This document shows positions 1 to 6,777 of a stretch of 8,305 nt of DNA, piece by piece. The position numbers and the translations under genes are program-made. Positions within the stretch are counted from its first letter, which is position 1, and every line of letters begins with the position of its first letter. Source of the DNA: Planctomycetota bacterium (GTDB taxonomy: Bacteria > Planctomycetota > Phycisphaerae > Sedimentisphaerales > Anaerohalosphaeraceae). Below the pieces are notes generated by a model. It was not told the DNA's origin, made no database searches, and saw only the letters and a list, made by a program, of their open reading frames with translations. The stretch covers positions 1 to 8,305 of the forward strand of contig VRUF01000130.1 in NCBI GenBank assembly GCA_019456245.1, written 5' to 3'.

Positions 1-140
1 AAAACCAATTCTATTATACTCCCTATACACATATCGCATATCCCAAAACGCTTATGCGTATGATACCATTTGCGTTATCGAAGTGCAAGTATAATACCTG
101 CTATATAGAATGCAAAATTACGTATCTGCAATTTATATCC
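1..140. other. AT-rich intergenic sequence beyond the operon, no gene seen
   Basis: No convincing coding frame, tRNA or repeat array is visible. A TATAAT occurs at 90-95 on the plus strand and another on the minus strand at 18-13, but neither has a recognisable -35 at proper spacing. ACGC-TTAT-GCGT near position 48 is only a 4-bp stem. Confidence 0.5.
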
Positions 141-175
141 AAAATGCCGTATTGTTGGAGACAATACGGCATTTT
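141..175 (-). terminator. Operon-end hairpin, probably a bidirectional intrinsic terminator
   Basis: A perfect 15-bp inverted repeat, AAAATGCCGTATTGT (141-155) and ACAATACGGCATTTT (161-175), flanks a 5-nt loop. It begins 37 nt after the gspD stop. The stem has a GC-rich core with A tracts on one arm and T tracts on the other, so each direction ends with a short U run: UUUU for the minus-strand operon and UUUUU on the plus strand. The minus-strand U tract is short (4, then GG), so termination may be partial or Rho-assisted. No gene is visible on its far side in positions 1-140. Confidence 0.75.
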
Positions 176-212
176 TATCGGTCTTTGCAAGCTTTAGCTG
201 CTCAATTTTTTA

Positions 213-3200
213 TCATGGCGTCTTTTTGTCGATGATCGGCATGAGAGCACCGTCAAGTTCCACCCTGACGGATCTCATTCTTTCCTTCGGTTCCTCGATA
301 TGCCTTCTTGCGGAATCTGTAGTATTGCCATCAATAACATGCGGAGTAATGAATATGAGTAGTTCGTTGTTTCTCAATTCTTTTTCATTGTGCCTAAAGA
401 GGCCGCCCAGAATCGGAAGATCCCCTAGCAATGGTACCTTCGTCTGAATGACGTTGTCTGCCTGGAAGAGTATTCCTCCGAGCAGGATGGTCTGTCCGTC
501 TTCAACAATCAGCTTCGTGACGGTATTAAGCCTTTTGATTACAGGCTGATTGTTTACTTTCTCGGCGGCGAGGTCAGAAATTTCAAGATTGATGGTTAAA
601 TCCACGTCCTTTCCAGGCGTTATATTCGGTCTTATCTTCAGAGTTACACCAACCTTTTCTCTGTTAAACTGATTCTTTGTCGAGGTTCCAGTCGTATCAC
701 TTTGGGCACTTACTATCAGCGAAATTTCTCTTCCCTTAAAGAACTCGGCCTCTTCGTTGTCCTTTGTCCATAGCGTGGGCTGATTTAACACTTTTGCATT
801 GATGGTTTTGGCGAGCATGTCTACAAGGACGTTAATATTTAAATTAGTCGAAAAGCCCTTATTGAGATCTCCACCTCCCATATCAATTACACCCGGGTTA
901 AAGGTGGAACGATTTTGGGCAAAGGCGATCTGTGTCAAAGCAGTGATTGCGTTTGTCCCCAGGGAACTGAATGCTCCCGGGTTACTTGACAGTTTGACTC
1001 CAAGGCTTGTCATGGATGCATGGTCCACTTCTACGATGATGGCTTTGATCATGACCTGCATGCCGGGTTTGTCTAGTTCTTCGATCATCTTCACAATTTC
1101 CTTGATGTACTCGGGGGGTGAGAGGACGAGAATCGCCTTGCTTCTGTGAACTGGTACAAATCTTATTTTTCCGATGAGGTTGCTTGTCGGCATCTCGCCG
1201 TCAGGCACTCTTTGCCTGTCCCACCATGGGGTGATCATTCCAGGGTCGGAGTTTGCCTGGGCATTAGGATTGGAAGTAGTTCCTTCAGATTCTTCATCCG
1301 CGGAATAAGAGAGTCCCCTCGCTTTTCTTGGTATTGTCGAAACAGTTCCTGATTCGTTAAGTATTCCGTTAAGCTGGTCACAGAGTTCTTCGGCGTCAGC
1401 ATAATTTAGCGTGATGACCCTTGGTATCTCGCCTATTTCCTGGCTGTCGAGATCCTTGATGAGCTTTTCGATGACGTCATAGGCTTCGGGAACCTTGCTT
1501 ATTATGAGGATTTTCTTTGTACCGGGCACCTCTTTGAAGGTGAGCAGTCCGTAAAGATTTCCTACGATCTTCTTCTTGTCATCGTCACCCCCACCGAAAT
1601 ACATCTCCCAGAATGACTTTCTGCGTTCCGTAGTTTCCGAAAACAACGTGCTAAGCAATTCTACCATTTCGACAGGATCGGAATTGTGCAGAGTTACGAT
1701 TCGGTACTGGTCCGCCTTGAGATCGATGGGCTGGTCCCATTCTTCGATCTGGAGCTTAATCTTTCGCAGATTCTCTTCGGTTGCAATGACAGAAACACTA
1801 TTAAGAATATTGTCTGTTACAACTTTTACAACATCTTTATCGTTGACGTTCCTGCTTGAACGACCATAAGAACCTCGCCTGTAATTAGTATTCGAGAAAC
1901 TTCCGGACTGGCCTTCATAGAGTGCTTCGATATTTAGCTTTACCTGTTCGGGATCGGCATGTTTTAGTCTGCGGACATATGTTTTGTAGATGTCTTCGAT
2001 GGGCAGGTCAATCTCTTTGACAAGTAGTTCTATAATTTTTCTGTTTTCATAGCTTCCGAAAACTACAATCTGTTTTGCTTGGGGCATTTCCTCTATTATA
2101 ACGCTTGTTTTAAGTTGAGATCCGGGCATCTCCTGGATAGCGTTTCTTGCTAACCTTGCAACCTCGCGAACATCTACAAACTTTACCGGGATTATTGTCC
2201 GTTCCGGCGGTATGGTCTCTTTGACATCAAGCTTTTGTATCCAGTTTTCGATCCTTTGCATATTTTCTACGGATGCTCTCGCGATAATCCAGTTTTGTCT
2301 TGGAACCGGCAAAAGGAACGTTGGTATCTCACCGGATTCGATGATGACCGAAGATGCCGTCCCTTTTTTGGACTTGCCGCCAGATTTCTTTTTTTTGGCT
2401 TTTGAAGACGGAGAGAGAATAAGTTGAAGTACCTGTACGATCTCTATGGGATCACCATTTTTTATTTCAAAAACTCTTTCCCTGACCTGGTCAGATTCAG
2501 GGACGTCAAACTGGTCGATTATCTTCTTGATCCTAAAGAGATTCTCAACCGTATCGATAACTGCAATAACACTCGTGCTTTCGATAGCCGTTACACGTCC
2601 GTATTCGGCAGTCAATGGCGCGATGATATCGACCAGTTTGGCAGGCGAGGTATTATTGACCTTGAAATATTTTTCAACAAGCATCGATCTGTCCGCGATC
2701 CTGGCAAGCGGTTCGTCTATGGTAAGAGTGGGAACCCTAAGTTTTGCCTTGGAAAGAGGTTTCAGGAATATCCTGTCCTCTCTGACCTCGGCAATAATGC
2801 CCTTCATTCGCAAAGCATCATAAATATACGAAAGTGCCTTGCTTCGACGCACTTCCTTTGGTGAGTATATTGTTATCTTAATTTTCATCGCCTCATCTGT
2901 CGGGATGATGGATTTTCCTGTCCACTCGGCAAGTTTGCTGATGATCTTCTTCATCTCGACGTCGTTTAGATTAATGGGAACCATTGGATCCTTATCTTCG
3001 GGAGCATTCGGGTCCGCGGTCTGTATTTCGCCGGATTCTTTGTCCTGCGGTTCAGTCGTATCAGGACTATTTGGGTCCGCGGGGAGGTTTGGGTCATCTG
3101 CTTTTGTGTTATCCTGTTTAGGCGCATCTGAGTCTGCAGATTCGGTTTTCTGCGCAGCTTTTTTTTCTTTTTCCTCTTTCTCGGCGCTTTTATGCGCAGA

Positions 3201-3341
3201 TTGAGCCTGGGATTCTTTGCCCGCTACCGCGGCCATTGCAATTACCGGATCCTTTATAGGTTCTGTAGAATAATAGCTTGCAATTATATAGCCGAGTGCG
3301 ACTACAACGACGACAACTAATCCAAAAATATACCGCTTCAC
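213..3341 (-). CDS. gspD: GspD, type II secretion outer-membrane secretin with expanded N-domain array
   Basis: 1042 residues, against about 650-800 for typical GspD. An N-terminal hydrophobic segment (5-25) is a signal or anchor. A charged low-complexity linker (about 40-118) with three DPN tripeptides follows. An N0 domain (about 121-197; 'VPINLNDVEMKKIISKLAEW') is followed by six N1-type repeats, each ending in a hydrophobic-Asp motif (Asp near 279, 372, 445, 536, 632, 757). Repeats 2, 4, 5 and 6 carry loop inserts that are Lys-, Ser/Arg- or Gly/Asp-rich. The secretin barrel (about 764-1005) shows 'IIVEVDHASMTSLGVKLS', 'VGVTLKIRPNI', 'EDGQTILLGGI', the signature 'VPLLGDLPILGGLFR' (969-983) and 'NELLIFITPHVID'. 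GspD multimerises into the outer-membrane exit channel (family knowledge). The start is GTG with AGGGAG 7 nt upstream. It is the last gene, followed by a hairpin. A PilQ-type role cannot be fully excluded, but the signature and neighbours favour GspD. Confidence 0.95.
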   Translation of the reverse strand: MKRYIFGLVVVVVVALGYIIASYYSTEPIKDPVIAMAAVAGKESQAQSAHKSAEKEEKEKKAAQKTESADSDAPKQDNTKADDPNLPADPNSPDTTEPQDKESGEIQTADPNAPEDKDPMVPINLNDVEMKKIISKLAEWTGKSIIPTDEAMKIKITIYSPKEVRRSKALSYIYDALRMKGIIAEVREDRIFLKPLSKAKLRVPTLTIDEPLARIADRSMLVEKYFKVNNTSPAKLVDIIAPLTAEYGRVTAIESTSVIAVIDTVENLFRIKKIIDQFDVPESDQVRERVFEIKNGDPIEIVQVLQLILSPSSKAKKKKSGGKSKKGTASSVIIESGEIPTFLLPVPRQNWIIARASVENMQRIENWIQKLDVKETIPPERTIIPVKFVDVREVARLARNAIQEMPGSQLKTSVIIEEMPQAKQIVVFGSYENRKIIELLVKEIDLPIEDIYKTYVRRLKHADPEQVKLNIEALYEGQSGSFSNTNYRRGSYGRSSRNVNDKDVVKVVTDNILNSVSVIATEENLRKIKLQIEEWDQPIDLKADQYRIVTLHNSDPVEMVELLSTLFSETTERRKSFWEMYFGGGDDDKKKIVGNLYGLLTFKEVPGTKKILIISKVPEAYDVIEKLIKDLDSQEIGEIPRVITLNYADAEELCDQLNGILNESGTVSTIPRKARGLSYSADEESEGTTSNPNAQANSDPGMITPWWDRQRVPDGEMPTSNLIGKIRFVPVHRSKAILVLSPPEYIKEIVKMIEELDKPGMQVMIKAIIVEVDHASMTSLGVKLSSNPGAFSSLGTNAITALTQIAFAQNRSTFNPGVIDMGGGDLNKGFSTNLNINVLVDMLAKTINAKVLNQPTLWTKDNEEAEFFKGREISLIVSAQSDTTGTSTKNQFNREKVGVTLKIRPNITPGKDVDLTINLEISDLAAEKVNNQPVIKRLNTVTKLIVEDGQTILLGGILFQADNVIQTKVPLLGDLPILGGLFRHNEKELRNNELLIFITPHVIDGNTTDSARRHIEEPKERMRSVRVELDGALMPIIDKKTP

Positions 3342-3348
3342 TTTTTAT

Positions 3349-3354
3349 CTCCCT
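3349..3354 (-). promoter_or_regulatory. Ribosome binding site of gspD, supporting a GTG start
   Basis: AGGGAG on the minus strand lies 7 nt upstream of the GTG at 3341-3339. The strong match and ideal spacing, plus an N-terminus that reads as a normal signal or anchor (MKRYIFGLV), support GTG as the start. Confidence 0.75.
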
Positions 3355-3357
3355 AAT

Positions 3358-3379
3358 TTGAGTACTAAATTAATCTCAA
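3358..3379 (-). repeat. Short inverted repeat in the gspD leader
   Basis: TTGAG at 3358-3362 pairs with CTCAA at 3375-3379 around a 12-nt AT-rich loop, in the 56-nt gap before gspD and immediately upstream of its Shine-Dalgarno. The flanking AATT bases extend the pairing if one T bulges. The stem is weak and may be chance. If real, it could modulate gspD translation or mark an RNA processing site. Confidence 0.2.
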
Positions 3380-3397
3380 TTCCATATCACTATCAGT

Positions 3398-4123
3398 TTA
3401 CACATCCTTTTCCATCTCTTCTACTGCTTTTTCTTTTTCCTCTTGTGACATTTTACTCCATTGCTCTTTTGCCTGCTCTTTCTGCTCGTCCGTCATTGAG
3501 TTCCATTTTTCGAGGAACTTGGCCTTTAGAGCGGGTGAAAGCTTAACACCTATCCACGCTAAGGGATCTTCTTCGGGTTGAGCTTCTATTACTTTTTCGA
3601 CAGGTTCCTTCTCAACAGGCTTTTGTGCTTTGGCAGGCTTATCGGTCTTTTTGGGCTTTTCAGTTTTTTTCTTTGGCGCTTTATATTCGGTCGGTTTGGC
3701 AAGAGGGTAAACTTTGGTTTCCTTGCCGTCAAATTTAACTACGATGTGTGTCGGTTCTATTGAGATCAGTTCTGCATCGCCAATCTTATCTCCAACCTTG
3801 TAGAACTTGCCTTTTATAAGGGCCGAGTCTCCTAAAATACCGTCGATCTTTTTGACGGGGTTTTTCTTTTTGGAAGGCGGCGGGGCAAAAACGTTTTTTT
3901 TCTTTAACTCGGAAGCAATGTCCGTGTAGTTTGCCGAATATGTTTTGTCATTTTCATTCTTACCGTTTGCGGCATCGAGAGCATTTGCGATCCTGACAGA
4001 TATCGTTTTGGAAGATGTCGTATATGCAAAAACCTTCACTGCCATTGCCCCTATCAGGAGCAATGATGCAGCAAGCAATATAATGCGTATATGCTTTGTT
4101 GTCTGCTTTATCGTTTTTGCCAT
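3398..4123 (-). CDS. GspC/PilP-like homology-region protein, second paralog, with Lys/Glu helical tail
   Basis: 241 residues. Layout parallels the preceding gene: basic N-terminus, one hydrophobic segment (about 13-34, ending 'VKVFAY'), a polar helical region (40-77), and an HR/PilP-like beta domain (86-142: 'KKNPVKKIDGILGDSALIKG', 'YKVGDKIGDAELISI', VVKFDGKE). A Pro/Lys/Glu-rich linker (145-185) of the kind that spans periplasm follows. The C-terminus (186-241) is predicted helical and holds two tandem 15-residue units beginning at Trp207 and Trp222 ('WNSMTDEQKEQAKEQ' and 'WSKMSQEEKEKAVEE'). By analogy with PilP and GspC it would link the L/M platform to the secretin; that is inference. ATG at 4123 is preceded by AAGGA (4138-4134) at 10 nt spacing. 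It lies 35 nt after the first paralog and 56 nt before gspD. Confidence 0.62.
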   Translation of the reverse strand: MAKTIKQTTKHIRIILLAASLLLIGAMAVKVFAYTTSSKTISVRIANALDAANGKNENDKTYSANYTDIASELKKKNVFAPPPSKKKNPVKKIDGILGDSALIKGKFYKVGDKIGDAELISIEPTHIVVKFDGKETKVYPLAKPTEYKAPKKKTEKPKKTDKPAKAQKPVEKEPVEKVIEAQPEEDPLAWIGVKLSPALKAKFLEKWNSMTDEQKEQAKEQWSKMSQEEKEKAVEEMEKDV

Positions 4124-4133
4124 AACAAATATA

Positions 4134-4138
4134 TCCTT
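4134..4138 (-). promoter_or_regulatory. Ribosome binding site of the second HR-domain gene
   Basis: AAGGA on the minus strand ends 10 nt upstream of the ATG at 4123, in the 35-nt gap after the first paralog. The spacing is slightly long but acceptable. No other purine-rich match lies closer. Confidence 0.5.
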
Positions 4139-4158
4139 AAACTGCTTTCTTTTGGTTT

Positions 4159-4836
4159 TTAACGGCCTTCCCTGTTTCGCCTGCTACCCCGACCGCGACC
4201 GGAGCGGCCACCGCGACCCCGACGTTCGCCGGATCGTTCTCTAGACCTTGCTCTTTGTTCAGAAGACATTTGCCGTGGATCAGGACGTTCAGACTGAACA
4301 GGCTTTACCTTCTTGGGCTTGTCTTTTACTACCGTTTTTTTAGCAGTTTTTGACTTTGTTTTATTTGCGTTTTTTTTCCTCGGAGCCAGGGGGACAGAAT
4401 GATCGAATGGGCTTACCTGTATTTCCTGTTTGTTCCAGCGAACCGTAATTGATTTTGGATCTATCGACAGTATCTTTGCGTCGCCTATTTTGTCGCCTTT
4501 TTTATATAGTTTTCCGCCGATAAGAGCAGAATTACCTATAATTCCATCTACCTTTGTAACGGGATTTTTTTTCTCCGGCGATGACGACGCAAAGAGGCTT
4601 TTCTCTTTTAGTTTTTTTGCTATTTTGGCATGCTGCGACTGAAACTCTTTCAGGCGATCGTCTTTTTTTGAATCGACGGTGAGTGCCTTTTCGATCCTTT
4701 GCGGGATCGAGTCGGCCTCTAATACAAACGCTGAAACTTTTGCAGCCATTGCGCAGGCCATTAGGACGGAAAGGGCTATAAGTGCCCTGACGAGATGTTT
4801 TAGCCTGTTTTTTAGAATTTCAGTTTTCATAAACAT
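4159..4836 (-). CDS. GspC/PilP-like homology-region protein, first paralog, with Arg/Gly-rich tail
   Basis: 225 residues. One N-terminal membrane segment or uncleaved signal (about 15-37, ending 'AAKVSAF') is followed by a short helical region (45-82). A compact beta domain at 90-147 ('KKNPVTKVDGIIGNSALI', 'KKGDKIGDAKILSI', ITVRW...) has the layout of the GspC HR/PilP domain, which contacts the secretin N0 domain in known systems. The next segment (152-180) is Lys-rich, then residues 184-225 form a very basic tail with 16 Arg in 42. There is no PDZ domain, so it resembles PilP more than classical GspC. The beta domain matches the next gene at 33 of 57 positions. The first ATG (4836) lies 1 nt after the gspM stop. 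The second ATG (4830, Met3) has AAGTG 8 nt upstream and may be the true start. Family assignment rests on pattern and position, so I give no symbol. Confidence 0.62.
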   Translation of the reverse strand: MFMKTEILKNRLKHLVRALIALSVLMACAMAAKVSAFVLEADSIPQRIEKALTVDSKKDDRLKEFQSQHAKIAKKLKEKSLFASSSPEKKNPVTKVDGIIGNSALIGGKLYKKGDKIGDAKILSIDPKSITVRWNKQEIQVSPFDHSVPLAPRKKNANKTKSKTAKKTVVKDKPKKVKPVQSERPDPRQMSSEQRARSRERSGERRGRGGRSGRGRGSRRNREGR

Positions 4837-4837
4837 A

Positions 4838-5374
4838 TCACTTAACGAATGTCGTTACAACCATCGACAGTTCCATTTCGGTTCTCTTTTTCGGGTCGCA
4901 TTCGATTTTGAATTCTTCGACAGCGACAAACAGCGGGTTATCATAAAGGCTTGCAAGCAAGTCCAGCGACTGATCGAATTTACACTTTCCCTTGCATTGA
5001 AGTTTCATGGGCCTTAATCCTAAAGCGTTTTTCGATTTTGGTGCCTTTACGAAACTGGGAACAGGAGATTTAATGCCGGCCTTTTTGAGTTGTTCTAAAA
5101 ACTTCTGACGGAACTTCGCGCCGGGTACTTCTTCCTGTGCGGGCATTTCAAATGCGGGAACGACTGATAACAGTCCTTTCTGTTTGGCCGACAGATTGCC
5201 ATCCTTGTCCGGCATGACCTGCACGACTTCATTTCTTCTGCTGTCGAGGGTGTTTTTGACGGCTTTGTAGTCTTCAAGCAGTTTTTCGACACCTACAAAT
5301 GCAATTACAATAATCGCAACAATGAGGCCTAACCTAATTGCTCTTTTATCTTTTTCGCTCATTTTCTTTTTCAT
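4838..5374 (-). CDS. gspM: GspM/PilO-type inner-membrane assembly protein
   Basis: 178 residues. A basic cytoplasmic N-terminus (1-13) is followed by one membrane helix (about 14-30) and a short amphipathic stretch (30-50, 'KLLEDYKAVKNTLDSRRNEV') likely to be coiled coil. The C-terminal domain, 'LRPMKLQCKGKCKFDQ' through 'MELSMVVTTFVK' (120-178), has the beta-alpha-beta pattern of PilO/GspM ferredoxin-like domains, including the 'LLASLYDNPLFVAVEEFKI' helix-strand (139-157). GspM pairs with GspL to stabilise the platform (family knowledge). Its place directly after gspL, where gspM or pilO normally sits, supports the call, because these proteins diverge strongly in sequence. ATG at 5374 overlaps the gspL stop as ATGA and has no clear Shine-Dalgarno, so translation is probably coupled. 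A second ATG at codon 5 (5362) cannot be excluded. Three cysteines (127, 131, 159) are expected in the periplasm, which is unusual. Confidence 0.72.
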   Translation of the reverse strand: MKKKMSEKDKRAIRLGLIVAIIVIAFVGVEKLLEDYKAVKNTLDSRRNEVVQVMPDKDGNLSAKQKGLLSVVPAFEMPAQEEVPGAKFRQKFLEQLKKAGIKSPVPSFVKAPKSKNALGLRPMKLQCKGKCKFDQSLDLLASLYDNPLFVAVEEFKIECDPKKRTEMELSMVVTTFVK

Positions 5375-6777
5375 TTTTTTGAACTTTTCTTTGTCCAGTG
5401 TTTATAGTGAAACGTTATTCTATACGGTGTTTTTTTAGTTTTCTTATCCGCCGGAGAGATTACTATATTTACATTGCTGATATCTTTTTTGCCTCCCAGG
5501 AATTCCTGAAATTTTAAAACCTCTTCACCCTTGGCTGCATTGCCTGAGATCGTAACCGGCTGTCCCTTTTTGAAGCTGAAACTGTCTATCATCATGCCTT
5601 TTGGAGCATCCTTGCTTATCTCTGTGAGCAAATCAAGGAGGTCGGGCCTTTGCGCAGCAACGTATTTCCTTACCTTTTGCATTTTAATGAGTTGGTCTAC
5701 ATCTTTATTTTCATAGCTTGCAAGATACCTGATATTCAGTTGCGTGGAGATATACAACGCGGCCATCAGCAAGGCTGTAAAAATAGCAAGTGAAACTATT
5801 AGCGATGTCAGCGGATTTTTTTCTTTCTTTTTAGTCTTCGGTTCACTTAATCCCTGAAAAAGATCAATCTTTGAAGTATCGCCTTCGATGGCAAACATAG
5901 CCAAACCAATCGCCTCAAGATATTGTAATTGTTCGTCATCGGCGAAAACGTTGCCGGCCTTTATGTGACCTCCATTGTAAACGGCCTGGCTGGCGGTGAG
6001 ATCGGCATCGTTGCAGAGAGTGACCATGGCATCTGCCAAAAGGGCATCGGATGAGAGGACTACGATCTGAGGTTTATAATCTGTTTTTTCCGCGAAATGG
6101 TCAATGGCACTGGCCAGATCGTGTACAAAAAGCTCATTTTGCGAAGAAGTAAAATCATCACTTTCTGAAAGATCTTCGGAACCGATATCCAGCGTAATCG
6201 CATGGAGGAGACGGCCTTTTTCAGTGAGTAGAAGTTGTGTATCGGCGGTTCTTATATTTGCGATAACAAAAGTGTCGCGGGGACAATCGTACAGGTTGTT
6301 AAATGCTTTGACCAAACCCTGGCAGTTGAGCATAACGTTCGATGTTTGGCAATCGCGGGCAAAGTCGGCATGTTTTTTGAGGCTCTGCTTTCTCGCAACT
6401 GCGACGGTCACAAGTCTGGCGGAGTTTTTAATGTCGTCTGCAAGGAAGGCGACCTGCATCTGATCGGGCGGTAGAGGGAGCATCATTTCGATCTGCATAG
6501 CGACGAGCGAGGGAATCTGGGCGTCATTTACGGGCGGTATCTCCAGGCGATAGAACGCAATGCCTTTCGAATCAATGCCCATGACCGAATCTTCTCTCCG
6601 TGATATTGCCCGGGCGGCAGCAAAGCGACGAATAAGCTCCTCCTGCCCGTCAGCTTCGCTCGTATGAGCGTACTGTAGCTTAGCTTTCTTCATCTCGACA
6701 ACATTTATCACACCAGAAGACTGCTGTGAAAACGCTACAATCGAGTTTTTTTTGTTTTGATAACCACTGGTTTTCAA
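5371..6777 (-). CDS. gspL: GspL-type inner-membrane assembly protein (PilM-PilN fusion architecture)
   Basis: 468 residues. Residues 1-310 look like a PilM/GspL actin-like cytoplasmic domain, with 'YRLEIPPV' (76-83), 'LVAMQIEMMLPLPPDQMQVAF' around 91-111, and 'LDIGSEDLSES' (196-206). 'IDLFQGL' (304-310) matches the 'INLLQG' junction that starts the PilN-like half of GspL. A Lys-rich stop (314-320) precedes one membrane helix (about 321-346). A periplasmic coiled-coil and ferredoxin-like domain follows, with 'ISKDAPKGMMIDSFSFKKG' (387-405). GspL binds the ATPase GspE in the cytoplasm and GspM in the membrane (family knowledge). The N-terminal phosphate-binding motif of true PilM is not recognisable, so ATP binding is doubtful. 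The start is TTG at 6777, supported by AGGAG at 6789-6785 with 7 nt spacing and a TTGA overlap with the gspK stop. An ATG at 6782 lies in the gspK frame and is not its start. Confidence 0.87.
   Translation of the reverse strand: MKTSGYQNKKNSIVAFSQQSSGVINVVEMKKAKLQYAHTSEADGQEELIRRFAAARAISRREDSVMGIDSKGIAFYRLEIPPVNDAQIPSLVAMQIEMMLPLPPDQMQVAFLADDIKNSARLVTVAVARKQSLKKHADFARDCQTSNVMLNCQGLVKAFNNLYDCPRDTFVIANIRTADTQLLLTEKGRLLHAITLDIGSEDLSESDDFTSSQNELFVHDLASAIDHFAEKTDYKPQIVVLSSDALLADAMVTLCNDADLTASQAVYNGGHIKAGNVFADDEQLQYLEAIGLAMFAIEGDTSKIDLFQGLSEPKTKKKEKNPLTSLIVSLAIFTALLMAALYISTQLNIRYLASYENKDVDQLIKMQKVRKYVAAQRPDLLDLLTEISKDAPKGMMIDSFSFKKGQPVTISGNAAKGEEVLKFQEFLGGKKDISNVNIVISPADKKTKKTPYRITFHYKHWTKKSSKK

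Noticed and set aside
67..95. TATAAT at 90-95 as a plus-strand promoter -10 box
   Set aside because: No acceptable -35 at 16-18 nt upstream, no extended TGn, the hairpin at 141-175 lies just downstream, and no plus-strand gene follows.
2424..2864. Plus-strand open frame of 146 codons and many shorter plus-strand frames (e.g. 2446-2823, 2839-3204, 6961-7368)
   Set aside because: All lie antisense to strongly recognisable gsp genes, show low-complexity Ser/Phe/Leu-rich translations typical of reverse-frame shadows, and match no recognisable family.
213..3341. gspD length as a sign of gene fusion or frameshift error
   Set aside because: The frame is continuous, and the extra length is accounted for by the repeated N-domains, loop inserts and linker. 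No unrelated domain is seen.
3342..3397. Separate promoter for gspD in the 56-nt gap
   Set aside because: A TTGAGA is present, but the hexamer 17 nt downstream is TTAGGG, which overlaps the Shine-Dalgarno and does not resemble a -10 box.
4162..4287. Reading the RGG-like tail as an RNA-binding domain
   Set aside because: The protein has an N-terminal membrane anchor and a T2SS context that place the tail in the periplasm. Only the composition resembles RNA-binding RGG boxes.
4738..4770. Possible lipobox (VLMAC) in the first HR paralog, which would make it a PilP-like lipoprotein
   Set aside because: Met at -2 is atypical, and the aligned position in the second paralog is Gly, so the Cys is not conserved. 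An N-terminal anchor explains both proteins.
5095..5292. Minus-strand frame of 65 codons inside gspM
   Set aside because: It is an alternative frame of the gspM coding region, Arg/Cys/Ser-rich with no ribosome binding site or recognisable motif.
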